In this document: one piece after another, positions 18,957 to 28,171 of the stretch | Numbering within the stretch: position 1 is the first letter of the stretch | How the letters are laid out: each line of letters begins with the position of its first letter | NCBI GenBank assembly: GCA_002340355.1 | Contig: DDLX01000040.1 | Location: 62,001 to 126,000 of the forward strand | Reading direction: 5' to 3' | Source: Cytophagales bacterium UBA2561 | GTDB taxonomy: Bacteria > Bacteroidota > Bacteroidia > Cytophagales > Thermoflexibacteraceae | DNA: 64,000 nt | The notes under the pieces: model-generated | Database searches by the model: none | Seen by the model: the letters and a program-made list of their open reading frames with translations, nothing else | Told to the model about the DNA's origin: nothing | Translations under genes and position numbers: made by a program

Positions 18957-19230
18957 TATCATTCTCGTTATGAAGCTTTTACGAAGAAAAAATTCTGTTT
19001 ACTTACAAGTTTTATAAGATTTTTATTTGCTTTTATGAAAAAAAATATATTCACAGAGGAGATTGTCCTCGAAAGGCTTATAAATATAGTAAATTGGATA
19101 CAGAAGTCTTATACTGGGTTTGTCTTGAAACTTAATCTTTCTTGAGTATTTTCATGTATGCGTTTATAGTAAACAAGTTGATAGATTGATTGACAAGAAT
19201 TTTTGGAGTAATTTTGAAAAAAATACAAAT

Positions 19231-20319
19231 TTGAAATTTCTTCTTAGAATTCTGCTTTTTCCTTTTGCTATACTTTATGATGGCATTACTCGCTTGCGAA
19301 ATAAGGCGTATGATTCTCAAAAATTACGTTCGATTTCCTTTGAATCAACTCTAATTACGGTAGGTAATTTGACTGTTGGTGGGACAGGTAAAACTCCTCA
19401 TGTAGAATATTTGATTCGATTAGTACAAAATAAGTTTAAAACGGCAACTTTAAGCCGAGGCTATGGACGCAAAACCAAAGGTGTAATTATTGCTGATAAA
19501 ACAGCTACTGCCCAAAAAATTGCTGATGAGCCAATGCAATTCTACTTAAAATATGGTAATCGAATTACCGTAGCAGTAGGAGAAAGTCGTTTATTAGCAA
19601 TTCCTGAAATTGTATTTCATCAACCTGATAATGAGGTCATTTTGTTGGATGATGCGTTTCAACATCGAGCGGTATTATCTGATTTTCAAATTTTATTATC
19701 CGATTTTCATCGTCCATTTTATCAAGATTTTGTGTTGCCTGCAGGACGTTTGCGAGAAAGTCGAAGTGGAGCAAAACGAGCCGATATGATTATTGTTTCT
19801 AAATGTCCCGAAAATCTAGAGATTAAACAAAAAAAAGAAATCCAAAAACATATTGAGAAATATTGTCGTCCTAATACACCGATTTTTTTTACTGGAATTC
19901 GTTATCTTACTCCTGTTTCGTTTTCAGAAAATTTTCAGAAAATTTCTTCAAAAATTATTTTGCTCACAGGTATTGCACAAACCAAATCATTAGAGGAAAA
20001 ATTAAGTGAAAATTTTGAAATTATTGAGCATCTTAGATTTCCAGACCATGCCGACTATACTCCCAAACGTTTGAAAATAATTCGCCAAACTTTCGAGAAA
20101 CTTAGTTATAAACACGCTGATTTGTGTATTTTGACAACTGAAAAGGATTTTGTAAAATTGAAAACTCCTGATTTAAAGGAATTTTGGGAATCTTTTCCTT
20201 TCTTTTATTTGCCTATTGAAATTTATTTTTTGGATAATAGTAATGAATTTAATAAGTTAATTTTAAATGTTATTTTAGAAAAAATTAACTTAAAAAAGAA
20301 CGAAAAGAATTCAAATTGA
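19231..20319 (+). CDS. lpxK: Tetraacyldisaccharide 4'-kinase LpxK
   Basis: The membrane-associated kinase that phosphorylates the 4' position of the lipid A disaccharide. The Walker A-like motif NLTVGGTGKTPHVEYL and the LSRGYGRKTKG segment are diagnostic, and the N-terminal membrane helix LLRILLFPFAILYDGITRLR is typical. The frame has no ATG before these features. TTG at 19231, right before the membrane helix, gives 363 residues; TTG at 19186 would give 377. The family usually begins just before this helix, so 19231 is chosen with reserve. It is followed by a TerB-like gene 92 bases on. Confidence 0.92.
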   Translation: MKFLLRILLFPFAILYDGITRLRNKAYDSQKLRSISFESTLITVGNLTVGGTGKTPHVEYLIRLVQNKFKTATLSRGYGRKTKGVIIADKTATAQKIADEPMQFYLKYGNRITVAVGESRLLAIPEIVFHQPDNEVILLDDAFQHRAVLSDFQILLSDFHRPFYQDFVLPAGRLRESRSGAKRADMIIVSKCPENLEIKQKKEIQKHIEKYCRPNTPIFFTGIRYLTPVSFSENFQKISSKIILLTGIAQTKSLEEKLSENFEIIEHLRFPDHADYTPKRLKIIRQTFEKLSYKHADLCILTTEKDFVKLKTPDLKEFWESFPFFYLPIEIYFLDNSNEFNKLILNVILEKINLKKNEKNSN

Positions 20320-20411
20320 GTTGGGCTTCTAAACAATTGATGCTCAAGCTGAACGAAAGTAAGTGGTTTATACAACGCCTTTTAGATTATCTCACCAAAA
20401 TTTAATCTCCA

Positions 20412-20873
20412 ATGTCAACAAATACAACGGTTACAGATTTATTTACAGAATACCAAAAAAATTGTCATACAAAACTGACTTTAGAGCAGTTTACTACTTT
20501 ATTGACTTTCTTCCCTTCATTATTAGTAATTGCAGCAGATGGAGTTATTGAGGAAGAAGAGTGGATTTATGTCCGCTACATTTCCCGCTCAATGGCAGAA
20601 ACTTTCATTGATGATTTTGATGATAATATTGAGGTTTCTGATTTGAAAAAGTTGTATTACAGCGATTTAGAATACTTAGTCGATTCGTTGAGAAAGTGGG
20701 AAAATAAATTCTTAGTAGCTTTAAAAGAATATTTGGAGGATAATCCCGAACTCAAAGACGACATTGTAGACATTATGTATATGTTTGCAGAGGCTTCAGA
20801 TAACGATTCAATACAAGAAGAGCAAGTAATTCAGGAAGTTATGGAACGTCTTAATATCGAAGAAGAAGACTAA
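20412..20873 (+). CDS. TerB-like (tellurite-resistance-type) helical protein
   Basis: A 153-residue acidic helical protein. Two segments, AADGVIEEEEWIYVRYI near 42-58 and FAEASDNDSIQEEQVIQEVM near 125-145, match the paired acidic metal-binding helices of TerB domains (A-D-G-x-I-x-x-E-E). No signal peptide is present. Its precise role is unknown; TerB domains occur in stress and envelope-linked proteins. It is convergent with the BatA-type gene. A second TerB-like protein lies at 47229-47930. Confidence 0.75.
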   Translation: MSTNTTVTDLFTEYQKNCHTKLTLEQFTTLLTFFPSLLVIAADGVIEEEEWIYVRYISRSMAETFIDDFDDNIEVSDLKKLYYSDLEYLVDSLRKWENKFLVALKEYLEDNPELKDDIVDIMYMFAEASDNDSIQEEQVIQEVMERLNIEEED

Positions 20874-20947
20874 ATATAAAGTAACTTTTCAGGTTATTAA
20901 GAAACTTTTAAAAATGTCTAGATATTAATTATATGCTGATTTTGAGC

Positions 20948-23029
20948 TTACTTTCGTACCAAATAATCGGTAGTCTCTTTTTTCCAAAATCGTAACAATA
21001 AAATTTCAGCCAATAAGAAAACTAATGCCAAAATTAACATCCAACGCCATAGATTTTGAGCCACATTTTTATCCTGAAAGTCAGTCGCAAAATCAGTGCT
21101 ATCCATCGAATCAAAGATTTGAATATTTGAATGATTTTTGAAAATTTCTTCCAATTCATCCATCGAATAACTTTGCCCTTCGGATTCGATTTTTTCAAAA
21201 TTAAAGGCAATAGAACCCACTTTTTGACGATCTTTTTGTCGAACAATGGAAAAATTTCCTGCTCGAAGTCCACTTTTGGGAACATCCAAAATTAATTTAT
21301 TTCCTGAAATACGTTGGTTGGGAATAATTTCAGGGTTTTCACTTTCACCAATAGGAACAAGTTTGAAAATATCATTTTTTTGAAGTGAGTCAATGGTGAT
21401 TTCAGCCGTGCTTTCCGCAAATGAAAAAGCTAATTTTTCGATTTCTGTACGACTACTCAAAGCAATTTTGTACATAACAGGCACAAAAAGAGCATGTTTT
21501 GGAAAGTCAGAAAATTCGGTATCCAACGGACTGGCAAACAAATAAACTTGTGAATTGGGATTCAAATTACCTGTTAGTCGAGTTAAAAAGGGGCGGTCAT
21601 TTTTGAAGGTTAATAAATTTTGTCCTGCTCGATTCCACATTAAAACGGCTTGGTTTTCAGGCATATTCATATTTTTTTCTTCTTTATCAAAAATCCCTTC
21701 AAAAAATGGATTTTGAGCATCGGGAGGATTGAGAGCTAAACGAGGTGAACCTACTTTTGGAACAGAAGAAATTGCCAAATTGACGATTTCTTGATAAGAC
21801 TGAGTTTGTATTTCGGCAGAAGGAAAAATAACTAATGTCCCACCTTTTCGCAAAAAATTTCGCAAGGCTGATTTTAGAGCCTCATCAATTTCGGGAATTG
21901 CCTGTAAAATGACCAAACCAGCCCCTTTGAGTTCATTGTAATCAACAGCTTCAATGGAATATTTTTTGAGGTTAAAAAATGGTTCACTTCCATATACATT
22001 TGGAATAAAATTGGTTTCATCACCTGAAATGTGAACAATTTTGACGGGAGGCGCAACAGGTAACGTAAAATAATATTCATTGTCAAAAAGAACAGGATAA
22101 TCGTCCAAAACAATTTTACAAAATTTTGCCCCTGCGGTTTCTACAGCAAAATTGAGGGCTATTTCGGTGGTTTCATTAGGTTGGAGCGAAACCGTAGAAC
22201 TGGACATTTGACGGTCATCAATAAATAGTTTTACAATTTTATCCTCAATAGCCTCTGTTCCAGTATGTTTGATTTGGACAAAAACCGTATTATTTTCATT
22301 GACTTTGACAAAAGGATTTTCTAACCAAACCGAATCTACGTATAAATTAGCTTCCTGATTGGCTTGCAAAGGCAATAAATAAAATTGATTGAGGGTATCT
22401 ATTTTTAATTTAGTCAAGTCTCCTGTGGTATTTTTTCGGAAATCAGAAATCCAAAAAATATGATTTTGTTTTTCACTCGTATTAGTTTGGAAGGCTTCTA
22501 ATTGACGATTATAAATTGTTTGGATTGTTCGGTTTGAAGGTGCATAATTTAAGGTGCGTAAACTATCCATCACCTTTTGTTTATCGAAGAAAAAACGAGT
22601 ATTTCGAGCAAAACTATTGTCTAAAACTTGAAATAAAACTTCTTTGGGAAATAAACCTAAAATTCGTTCGGCATTCGTTACCCCCAAATCAAATAATGTT
22701 TTATTATCGGCTTGGTTTTGCATACTAAACGAATTGTCCAAATAAATACTAACATGATTTCCTTGTTGAACAACTTCCGCATTTTGCCGACTCAAGTACG
22801 GTTGAGCAAATGCCAATGCCAGAAAAATAATTGCCAAGCACCGACAAAGTAATATCAGTAAATTTTTGAGTCGATTTCGAGACCGTGAAACAGCACGGAC
22901 TTCTTGGAGAAAAGCCACATTCGTAAAATAGACTTTTTTTGCCCGTTGAAAATTAAAAAAATGGATAATTATCGGAATCGCAATCAAACCCATTGCGAAC
23001 AAAAAAGACGGGTATAAAAAATTCAGCAT
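20948..23029 (-). CDS. BatA-type membrane protein with von Willebrand factor A-like region
   Basis: A 693-residue inner-membrane protein. The N-terminus (MLNFLYPSFLFAMGLIAIPI then IHFFNFQRAKKVYFTNVAFL) is the hallmark BatA N-terminal domain of Bacteroidota, with two membrane helices in the first 80 residues. A vWA-like region follows with SIYLDNSFSMQNQ, carrying a D-x-S-x-S MIDAS-like motif near residue 100. A central glutamine-amidotransferase-like domain and a last membrane helix near 665-685 complete it. Other Bat genes and the MoxR ATPase are not adjacent. It lies 114 bases downstream of the rhomboid gene on the same strand. Confidence 0.85.
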   Translation of the reverse strand: MLNFLYPSFLFAMGLIAIPIIIHFFNFQRAKKVYFTNVAFLQEVRAVSRSRNRLKNLLILLCRCLAIIFLALAFAQPYLSRQNAEVVQQGNHVSIYLDNSFSMQNQADNKTLFDLGVTNAERILGLFPKEVLFQVLDNSFARNTRFFFDKQKVMDSLRTLNYAPSNRTIQTIYNRQLEAFQTNTSEKQNHIFWISDFRKNTTGDLTKLKIDTLNQFYLLPLQANQEANLYVDSVWLENPFVKVNENNTVFVQIKHTGTEAIEDKIVKLFIDDRQMSSSTVSLQPNETTEIALNFAVETAGAKFCKIVLDDYPVLFDNEYYFTLPVAPPVKIVHISGDETNFIPNVYGSEPFFNLKKYSIEAVDYNELKGAGLVILQAIPEIDEALKSALRNFLRKGGTLVIFPSAEIQTQSYQEIVNLAISSVPKVGSPRLALNPPDAQNPFFEGIFDKEEKNMNMPENQAVLMWNRAGQNLLTFKNDRPFLTRLTGNLNPNSQVYLFASPLDTEFSDFPKHALFVPVMYKIALSSRTEIEKLAFSFAESTAEITIDSLQKNDIFKLVPIGESENPEIIPNQRISGNKLILDVPKSGLRAGNFSIVRQKDRQKVGSIAFNFEKIESEGQSYSMDELEEIFKNHSNIQIFDSMDSTDFATDFQDKNVAQNLWRWMLILALVFLLAEILLLRFWKKETTDYLVRK

Positions 23030-23143
23030 AGATTTGAAGACCAGATTTGAGACCTTACAAAAAAGGTAATAAACTCTGCCAAAGGTAGCGCAAAAATTGG
23101 AAAACTTAGGACGTTAATTCGGGTCCTCGATTTCGTGGAGTAA

Positions 23144-23704
23144 TTATTTGATACCTGCCTTAGCAAAACCAAAAATACTTCCACACATTCCACCAATAAT
23201 ATGAGCAAATTGGGAAACTTGGTCGCTCTGCATGCTATCCATGACTTCTTTACCCACAAATAAAATCATGACTAAAATAAAAGTCAACGGAATTTTACCT
23301 GCTTTCATGTTGGTAAATGAAACCAAAATAATAAACATAAACACAATGCCACTTGCTCCCAACAAACCTGAATTAAATAATAAAATATTGAGGACAGCCG
23401 TAACAAATGCCGTAAATCCCATCATCATGGCTAAATCTTGTCCACCGTATTTTTCTTCAAGAACAGGACCCAAAAGTAAAATGAATGTTAGATTATTTAG
23501 TAAATGCTCAATTCCAGCGTGTCCAAAAATATGGGAAAATAATCGGAAGTAATCTAAAGGATTGTAAAAGCTAAAAAACGGATTAAGCGTAAAGAATTGA
23601 CTAGTAACAAGATTGCCTGTTGCAGTTCCTGCGGCAAACACAAGAACACAAAGGATAGAAAATGTAAGTACTACGGGGGCGTTATAATCAATTTTTGTTG
23701 CCAT
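23144..23704 (-). CDS. Rhomboid family intramembrane serine protease
   Basis: A 186-residue protein with six likely membrane helices. The catalytic serine lies in GASGIVFM (Ser118) and the catalytic histidine in QFAHIIGG (His168). The oxyanion-side HLLNN motif is at 67-71. This is the minimal six-helix bacterial rhomboid. Substrates cannot be predicted. It sits between ftsH, whose terminator separates them, and the BatA-type gene. Confidence 0.9.
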   Translation of the reverse strand: MATKIDYNAPVVLTFSILCVLVFAAGTATGNLVTSQFFTLNPFFSFYNPLDYFRLFSHIFGHAGIEHLLNNLTFILLLGPVLEEKYGGQDLAMMMGFTAFVTAVLNILLFNSGLLGASGIVFMFIILVSFTNMKAGKIPLTFILVMILFVGKEVMDSMQSDQVSQFAHIIGGMCGSIFGFAKAGIK

Positions 23705-23841
23705 CTGATTTCATTTTTTAGGGAAAACTTTGGAGTAATTGCTATTTATAAACTAAGTGTATTTTGAGTCGAAAAGTTACATTTTATATCCACAAAATAG
23801 CTTTTGTTTCGAAATTAGTAGTTTTTCGTTAAAATTGTGCG

Positions 23842-23879
23842 AAAAAAAATACACCCAACTTAAAAAATTGGGCGTATTT
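23842..23879 (-). terminator. Intrinsic terminator of ftsH
   Basis: On the minus strand AATACGCCCAA pairs with TTGGGTGTATT (one G-T pair) and is followed by eight or more T, just after the ftsH stop. Confidence 0.8.
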
Positions 23880-23897
23880 ACTATACAGTTAAAATAA

Positions 23898-25931
23898 TCA
23901 TATTTCTTTTTCGGATTCGGCTATGGAGTCAGGTGTTTCTTCTGATGCTGTGGAATCCTTTTGCTTTTCGGCTTCTTCCAATTCTTTTTGTCCGTTATGA
24001 TAAGCCTCATAGGATGTCAAGGTTTCAAAAGGACGCTCACCAATGAGTTCTTTGATATCACTTTGGAAAATAACCTCTCGTTTGAGCAATTCTTCAGCTA
24101 ATGTATTGAGTTCTTGACGTTTTTCAATTAGTAAATCTTTAGTACGTTGATAAATTTCATCGACTAATGATTTAACTTCTTGGTCAATAATTTCGGCAGT
24201 TGCTTCGGAATAAGGTTTTTCAAAGGCATATTCAGAACGTTGAGAATCATAAAAGGAAATATTTCCAATTTTTTTATTCATCCCGTAAACAGTTACGATA
24301 TTATAAGCTAATTTGGTGATACGTTCCAAATCACTTAATGCTCCTGTTGAGATTTTTCCAAATACAATTTCTTCGGCTGCCCGTCCACCTAATGCCATCG
24401 ACATCTCATCCAATAATTGTTCGGTGGTGTGTAAAAACTGTTCTTTGGGCAAATACTGAGCATAACCCAAAGCGGCTATTCCTCTAGGAACGATACTTAC
24501 TTTGACCAATGGATCAGCGTGTTCCAAAAACCATCCTGCAATAGCATGTCCTGCTTCGTGATAAGCAACTACTTTCTTCTCATCAGGTGAGATGATTTTA
24601 TTTTTCTTTTCTAATCCACCAATCACTCGGTCAATGGCATCCTGAAAATCCTGCATATCAACCGATTTTTTATTTCGGCGAGCCGCAATTAAAGCCGCTT
24701 CATTACAAACATTGGCAATTTCAGCACCTGCAAATCCAGGAGTTTGTGAAGCTAATTCTTTACTATCAACATCCTCGTTTAATTTCAAAGGTTCAAGATG
24801 TACTTTGAAAATTGCTGACCGCCCTACAATATCAGGTTTATCAACACTAATTTGTCTATCAAAACGCCCTGGTCGCATCAATGCAGAGTCCAATACATCA
24901 GGACGGTTGGTTGCTGCTAAAATAATGACCCCTGAATCTGTACCAAAACCATCCATTTCAACCAAAAGAGAATTTAATGTATTTTCACGTTCATCGTTAG
25001 AACCTGGCATTTGTCCTCTTCCTCGTGAACGACCAATGGCATCAATTTCATCAATAAAAACAATACACGGAGCTTTTTCTTTGGCTTGTTTAAATAAATC
25101 ACGTACACGAGCCGCACCAACACCCACAAACATCTCGACAAAATCAGAACCCGATAAAGAAAAAAATGGTACTCCTGATTCTCCTGCTACTGCTTTGGCT
25201 AATAAAGTCTTACCTGTACCTGGAGGTCCTACGAGTAATGCACCTTTTGGGATTTTACCTCCTAAGTCGGTGTATTTCGAAGGATTTTTTAGAAAATCAA
25301 CTACCTCCTCAACTTCTTGTTTAGCTTCATCTAAACCAGCCACATCTTTGAAAGTGATTTTTACTTTATTTTCGGCATCAAATAAAGCGGCTTTCGATTT
25401 TCCAATACTGAAAATTTGTCCACCTGTTCCGCCTGTTGCCATACGTCTCATTAATAGATAAAATCCGAAAACTAAGAGTAATAGCAATCCCCAATTTGCC
25501 AAAAAACTTTGGAATTCATTTCGGTCGTTATCTACTCGATAGCCAATTTCTTTAGCTTGGTTATGTTTTTCTTGAAGGTTTGTCCAGTAAGTGGCAAAAG
25601 CATCTCCCGAAGTAACTTGAAAGTGATAATGAGGTCCTTGTTGAAGGGAGAAAGTAGAACGTTCCGCAATATCCCGTTTATATTCTTTTTTACCCATTGC
25701 ATCGGTGGTCAGACTTACTTCGACCATACGTCCTTGTACTACGGTAATTTCTTTGACATCACCAGCTAATATCATTTTTTCGAAACGATTTCGAGTGATT
25801 TCGATGGTTGCTGAACTTTTATTAAAGTACGTTAAACCTACGATTAATGCCACCAACGCCACCAACAACCAAATCTGGTAATTTCCTTTGGGCGAGGGTC
25901 TAAAATTTGTTTTATTTTTATTTTCTGACAT
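23898..25931 (-). CDS. ftsH: ATP-dependent zinc metalloprotease FtsH
   Basis: A membrane-anchored AAA+ protease for quality control of membrane and short-lived soluble proteins. The 677-residue protein has an N-terminal membrane helix (about 16-34), a periplasmic domain, a second helix near 145-160, Walker A GPPGTGKT near 235, the second region of homology with AATNRPDVLD, and the zinc site HEAGH near 457. The C-terminus is acidic and Glu/Ser-rich. It is downstream of rsfS, the usual order in Bacteroidota, and ends in its own terminator. Confidence 0.96.
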   Translation of the reverse strand: MSENKNKTNFRPSPKGNYQIWLLVALVALIVGLTYFNKSSATIEITRNRFEKMILAGDVKEITVVQGRMVEVSLTTDAMGKKEYKRDIAERSTFSLQQGPHYHFQVTSGDAFATYWTNLQEKHNQAKEIGYRVDNDRNEFQSFLANWGLLLLLVFGFYLLMRRMATGGTGGQIFSIGKSKAALFDAENKVKITFKDVAGLDEAKQEVEEVVDFLKNPSKYTDLGGKIPKGALLVGPPGTGKTLLAKAVAGESGVPFFSLSGSDFVEMFVGVGAARVRDLFKQAKEKAPCIVFIDEIDAIGRSRGRGQMPGSNDERENTLNSLLVEMDGFGTDSGVIILAATNRPDVLDSALMRPGRFDRQISVDKPDIVGRSAIFKVHLEPLKLNEDVDSKELASQTPGFAGAEIANVCNEAALIAARRNKKSVDMQDFQDAIDRVIGGLEKKNKIISPDEKKVVAYHEAGHAIAGWFLEHADPLVKVSIVPRGIAALGYAQYLPKEQFLHTTEQLLDEMSMALGGRAAEEIVFGKISTGALSDLERITKLAYNIVTVYGMNKKIGNISFYDSQRSEYAFEKPYSEATAEIIDQEVKSLVDEIYQRTKDLLIEKRQELNTLAEELLKREVIFQSDIKELIGERPFETLTSYEAYHNGQKELEEAEKQKDSTASEETPDSIAESEKEI

Positions 25932-26074
25932 GAGTCAAGCTCTTTGACCTGTGAGGGTCTAATGGATAATTTATTTCGATTCGTAAGTTATTTCTAACTA
26001 TCATTTTTTTGATATTTAGATAATGAATATATCTCCAATTTTCAAGATAACAAGATTTTATAGTACCCTGTGAT

Positions 26075-26479
26075 TTAAGCAACTGAACGTTTCTTTTTTT
26101 GTATGGTATCTTCTGTAATAGGTGTAATTTCAGCATCTCCCCAAAGTTCCTCTAAGCCGTAAAATTTACGTTTATCTTTCCGAAAGATATGAACTACAAT
26201 ATCGAAATAATCCATTAAAATCCATTCGCGACGTTGTTGTCCTTCAATACGGCGAGGATCTTCACCTATTGCTTTATAAACTTCGGCTTCTACAGAGGTC
26301 TTCAGAGCGTCGGTTTGAGTATCTGAGTTTCCTGAACATACGATAAAGAAATCACATACAGCATTTTTGATTTCTCGCAAATCCATAATGACAATATCTA
26401 TCGCTTTTTTTTCTTGTAATCCATAGATTATCAAGTTCTTGAGTTGCTCGGTGCTGACTTGATTATTGGAGTTCTGCAT
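26075..26479 (-). CDS. rsfS: Ribosomal silencing factor RsfS
   Basis: Binds ribosomal protein L14 on the 50S subunit and blocks subunit joining during starvation. The 134 residues show the family motifs DFFIVCSGNSDTQ near 47-59 and RREWILMDYFDIVVHIF near 83-100. It precedes ftsH by 143 bases and is divergent from birA, an order common in this phylum. The Lys/Arg-rich tail is short. Confidence 0.93.
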   Translation of the reverse strand: MQNSNNQVSTEQLKNLIIYGLQEKKAIDIVIMDLREIKNAVCDFFIVCSGNSDTQTDALKTSVEAEVYKAIGEDPRRIEGQQRREWILMDYFDIVVHIFRKDKRKFYGLEELWGDAEITPITEDTIQKKKRSVA

Positions 26480-26716
26480 ACATGAGAGTTAGAATTTATG
26501 AAAAATAGAATACGTTTATACATATATCTATTTGCAAGGAGTATGATATAAGTAAAGACATATCTTAATTTGTTGGAATAAATTTTCAAAAACCATTCCG
26601 TCCGTTCCAAAAAAGGAGAAATTTGGGTTTTGAGAAAAATTTTCGAAAAATTGAGCTGATTTTTTTCCAAAAATACAGTCTTTTGGAAGTGAAATCACAA
26701 AAATATTAAAAATTTC

Positions 26717-27520
26717 TTGCATAATATTAAACCTCAAACCTTATTTACAGGTCAATCTGTCATCTATCTGCCAAGTTGTCATTCCACAAATGACTATGCT
26801 TTGGATTTATTGACCTCGCGCCCAATGGAAGGCACTACCATAATTACCTCTGATCAAACTGCAGGGCGTGGACAACGAGGCAATTCTTGGGAAACAAAGC
26901 CTGATCAAAATCTCACTTTTTCGATTATTTGGAAACCACATTTTCTGAGTCCAAGTAAACAGTTCGATTTAAATATTGCTGTTTCATTGGGAGTCGCCGA
27001 TTTTGTGGAGCAATATCTTTCCAAAGGACAAGTTTGGGTAAAGTGGCCTAATGATTTGTATTTTAAACTTCCTAAGCCTACTTCTGGACAAATTCCAAAT
27101 CAAGATTTATTTCTTGATAAGAAATTGGGAGGAATTCTTATCGAAAATCAAATTCAAAGTCATCGAATTCATTATACTGTGATTGGCATTGGCTTGAATA
27201 TTAACCAAGAGAATTTTAAAAATCTCCAAGCAATTTCCTTTTCACAGATTACTAAAAAGTCGTATAATCTGAAAGTTGCTCTGGAGCAATTATTAGAAAA
27301 ATTAGAAGGCTATTATTTACAATTACATACCAAAAAATCTAAAGTACTAAAAATCAAATATTTACAAAAATTGTATCGTTACCAAGAAAGGCATTGGTTT
27401 CGAGATGTTCAAGGAATTTTCGAAGGAGAGATTGTGGGAGTAACTCCTGAAGGAAAGCTAGCTGTTTTACGGGACAATAGACTACGATACTATAACTTCA
27501 AAGAAATTGTATTTCTATAG
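26717..27520 (+). CDS. birA: Biotin--[acetyl-CoA-carboxylase] ligase
   Basis: Joins biotin to carboxyl carrier proteins. The 267-residue protein carries the biotinyl-AMP loop GRGQRGNSW, the KWPND motif and GGILIE of the catalytic domain, followed by a C-terminal SH3-like domain. There is no N-terminal winged helix, so it is a group I, non-repressor ligase. The start is uncertain: TTG at 26717 is the first usable codon in frame, and no ATG is seen before the conserved N-terminal strand. Divergent from rsfS across about 240 bases. Confidence 0.92.
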   Translation: MHNIKPQTLFTGQSVIYLPSCHSTNDYALDLLTSRPMEGTTIITSDQTAGRGQRGNSWETKPDQNLTFSIIWKPHFLSPSKQFDLNIAVSLGVADFVEQYLSKGQVWVKWPNDLYFKLPKPTSGQIPNQDLFLDKKLGGILIENQIQSHRIHYTVIGIGLNINQENFKNLQAISFSQITKKSYNLKVALEQLLEKLEGYYLQLHTKKSKVLKIKYLQKLYRYQERHWFRDVQGIFEGEIVGVTPEGKLAVLRDNRLRYYNFKEIVFL

Positions 27521-28171
27521 ATAGAAAAATTAAATATGGAACTTAAAACAAGAAACTTATAAACAAAACTGTGAATTTGTACCCTCAAATTTACGAAATA
27601 TGCTGTTAAGATAATTGGGGTGTTTTTTAATAGAGATTATCAATGATAAAAGTCATTTTTAGAAAAAAAACATTCCTCTATCATTGGTAATTCGCTTAGG
27701 ATATATTCCCTTTTATTTCTTACTAAACGAGTAAATTAAGTACTACCTAAAATTCACTAAAAAAACAATGAAAAAACTTTCCACAACCACCTTGCGTGTG
27801 GCGATTTTGGCAAGCCGAGGCTCTCCTACACTTTATGTTAAAGGTATCCATCTAAAAGTCAACAAATGTCCCTAGATACTGGACATCGCAATTATCCTCA
27901 CTATTTTGGCATTATCCTAAGTTTCTGAATTTATCCATATTTACAATCTTTATTTATTATAAACTTTGTTTGTTAAAAACAATGCCAAATGTGATTGTGT
28001 CATTTAACTCTCTCAAAAGTTGTAAACACAATTTTATTTTTTGACAAAAACACTCTTTCTTTTGTTTTTTTTGCCGTTATTTGGGATACATTACGAGATA
28101 TGTACCTAAAGACTTACTGCTCCAAATAAGAGCCATCTGACTACTTAATATTAAATACTAAAACTAAATTA
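27521..28171. other. 650-bp leader region with a small GC-richer island
   Basis: Mostly AT-rich spacer. A distinct block (about 27768-27890) is richer in G and C. It contains a 35-codon frame from ATG 27768 to the TAG at 27875 and a hairpin ATGTCC/GGACAT at 27866-27886. No protein family is recognised. It may be the 5' leader of the outer-membrane protein and symporter genes, or a small RNA. Confidence 0.4.

Noticed and set aside
18990..19140. A short frame reading RGDCPRKAYKYSKLDTEVLYW, at first sight like a zinc-ribbon fragment of a recombinase or transposase
   Set aside because: Too short and without the paired cysteines or any other family motif to support a remnant.
20340..20405. A 21-codon frame between lpxK and the TerB-like gene
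   Set aside because: No motif and no sign of selection can be judged at this length.
24712..25461. A 249-codon open frame on the plus strand
   Set aside because: It lies wholly antisense to the AAA+ part of ftsH and its translation is Ser/Pro-rich nonsense without family motifs.
27900..27925. Shared words TTTTGGCATTATCCTA here and TTTTTGGACATTATCCTA near 44587
   Set aside because: Two short AT-rich matches ahead of unrelated genes are not enough to call a common regulatory site.
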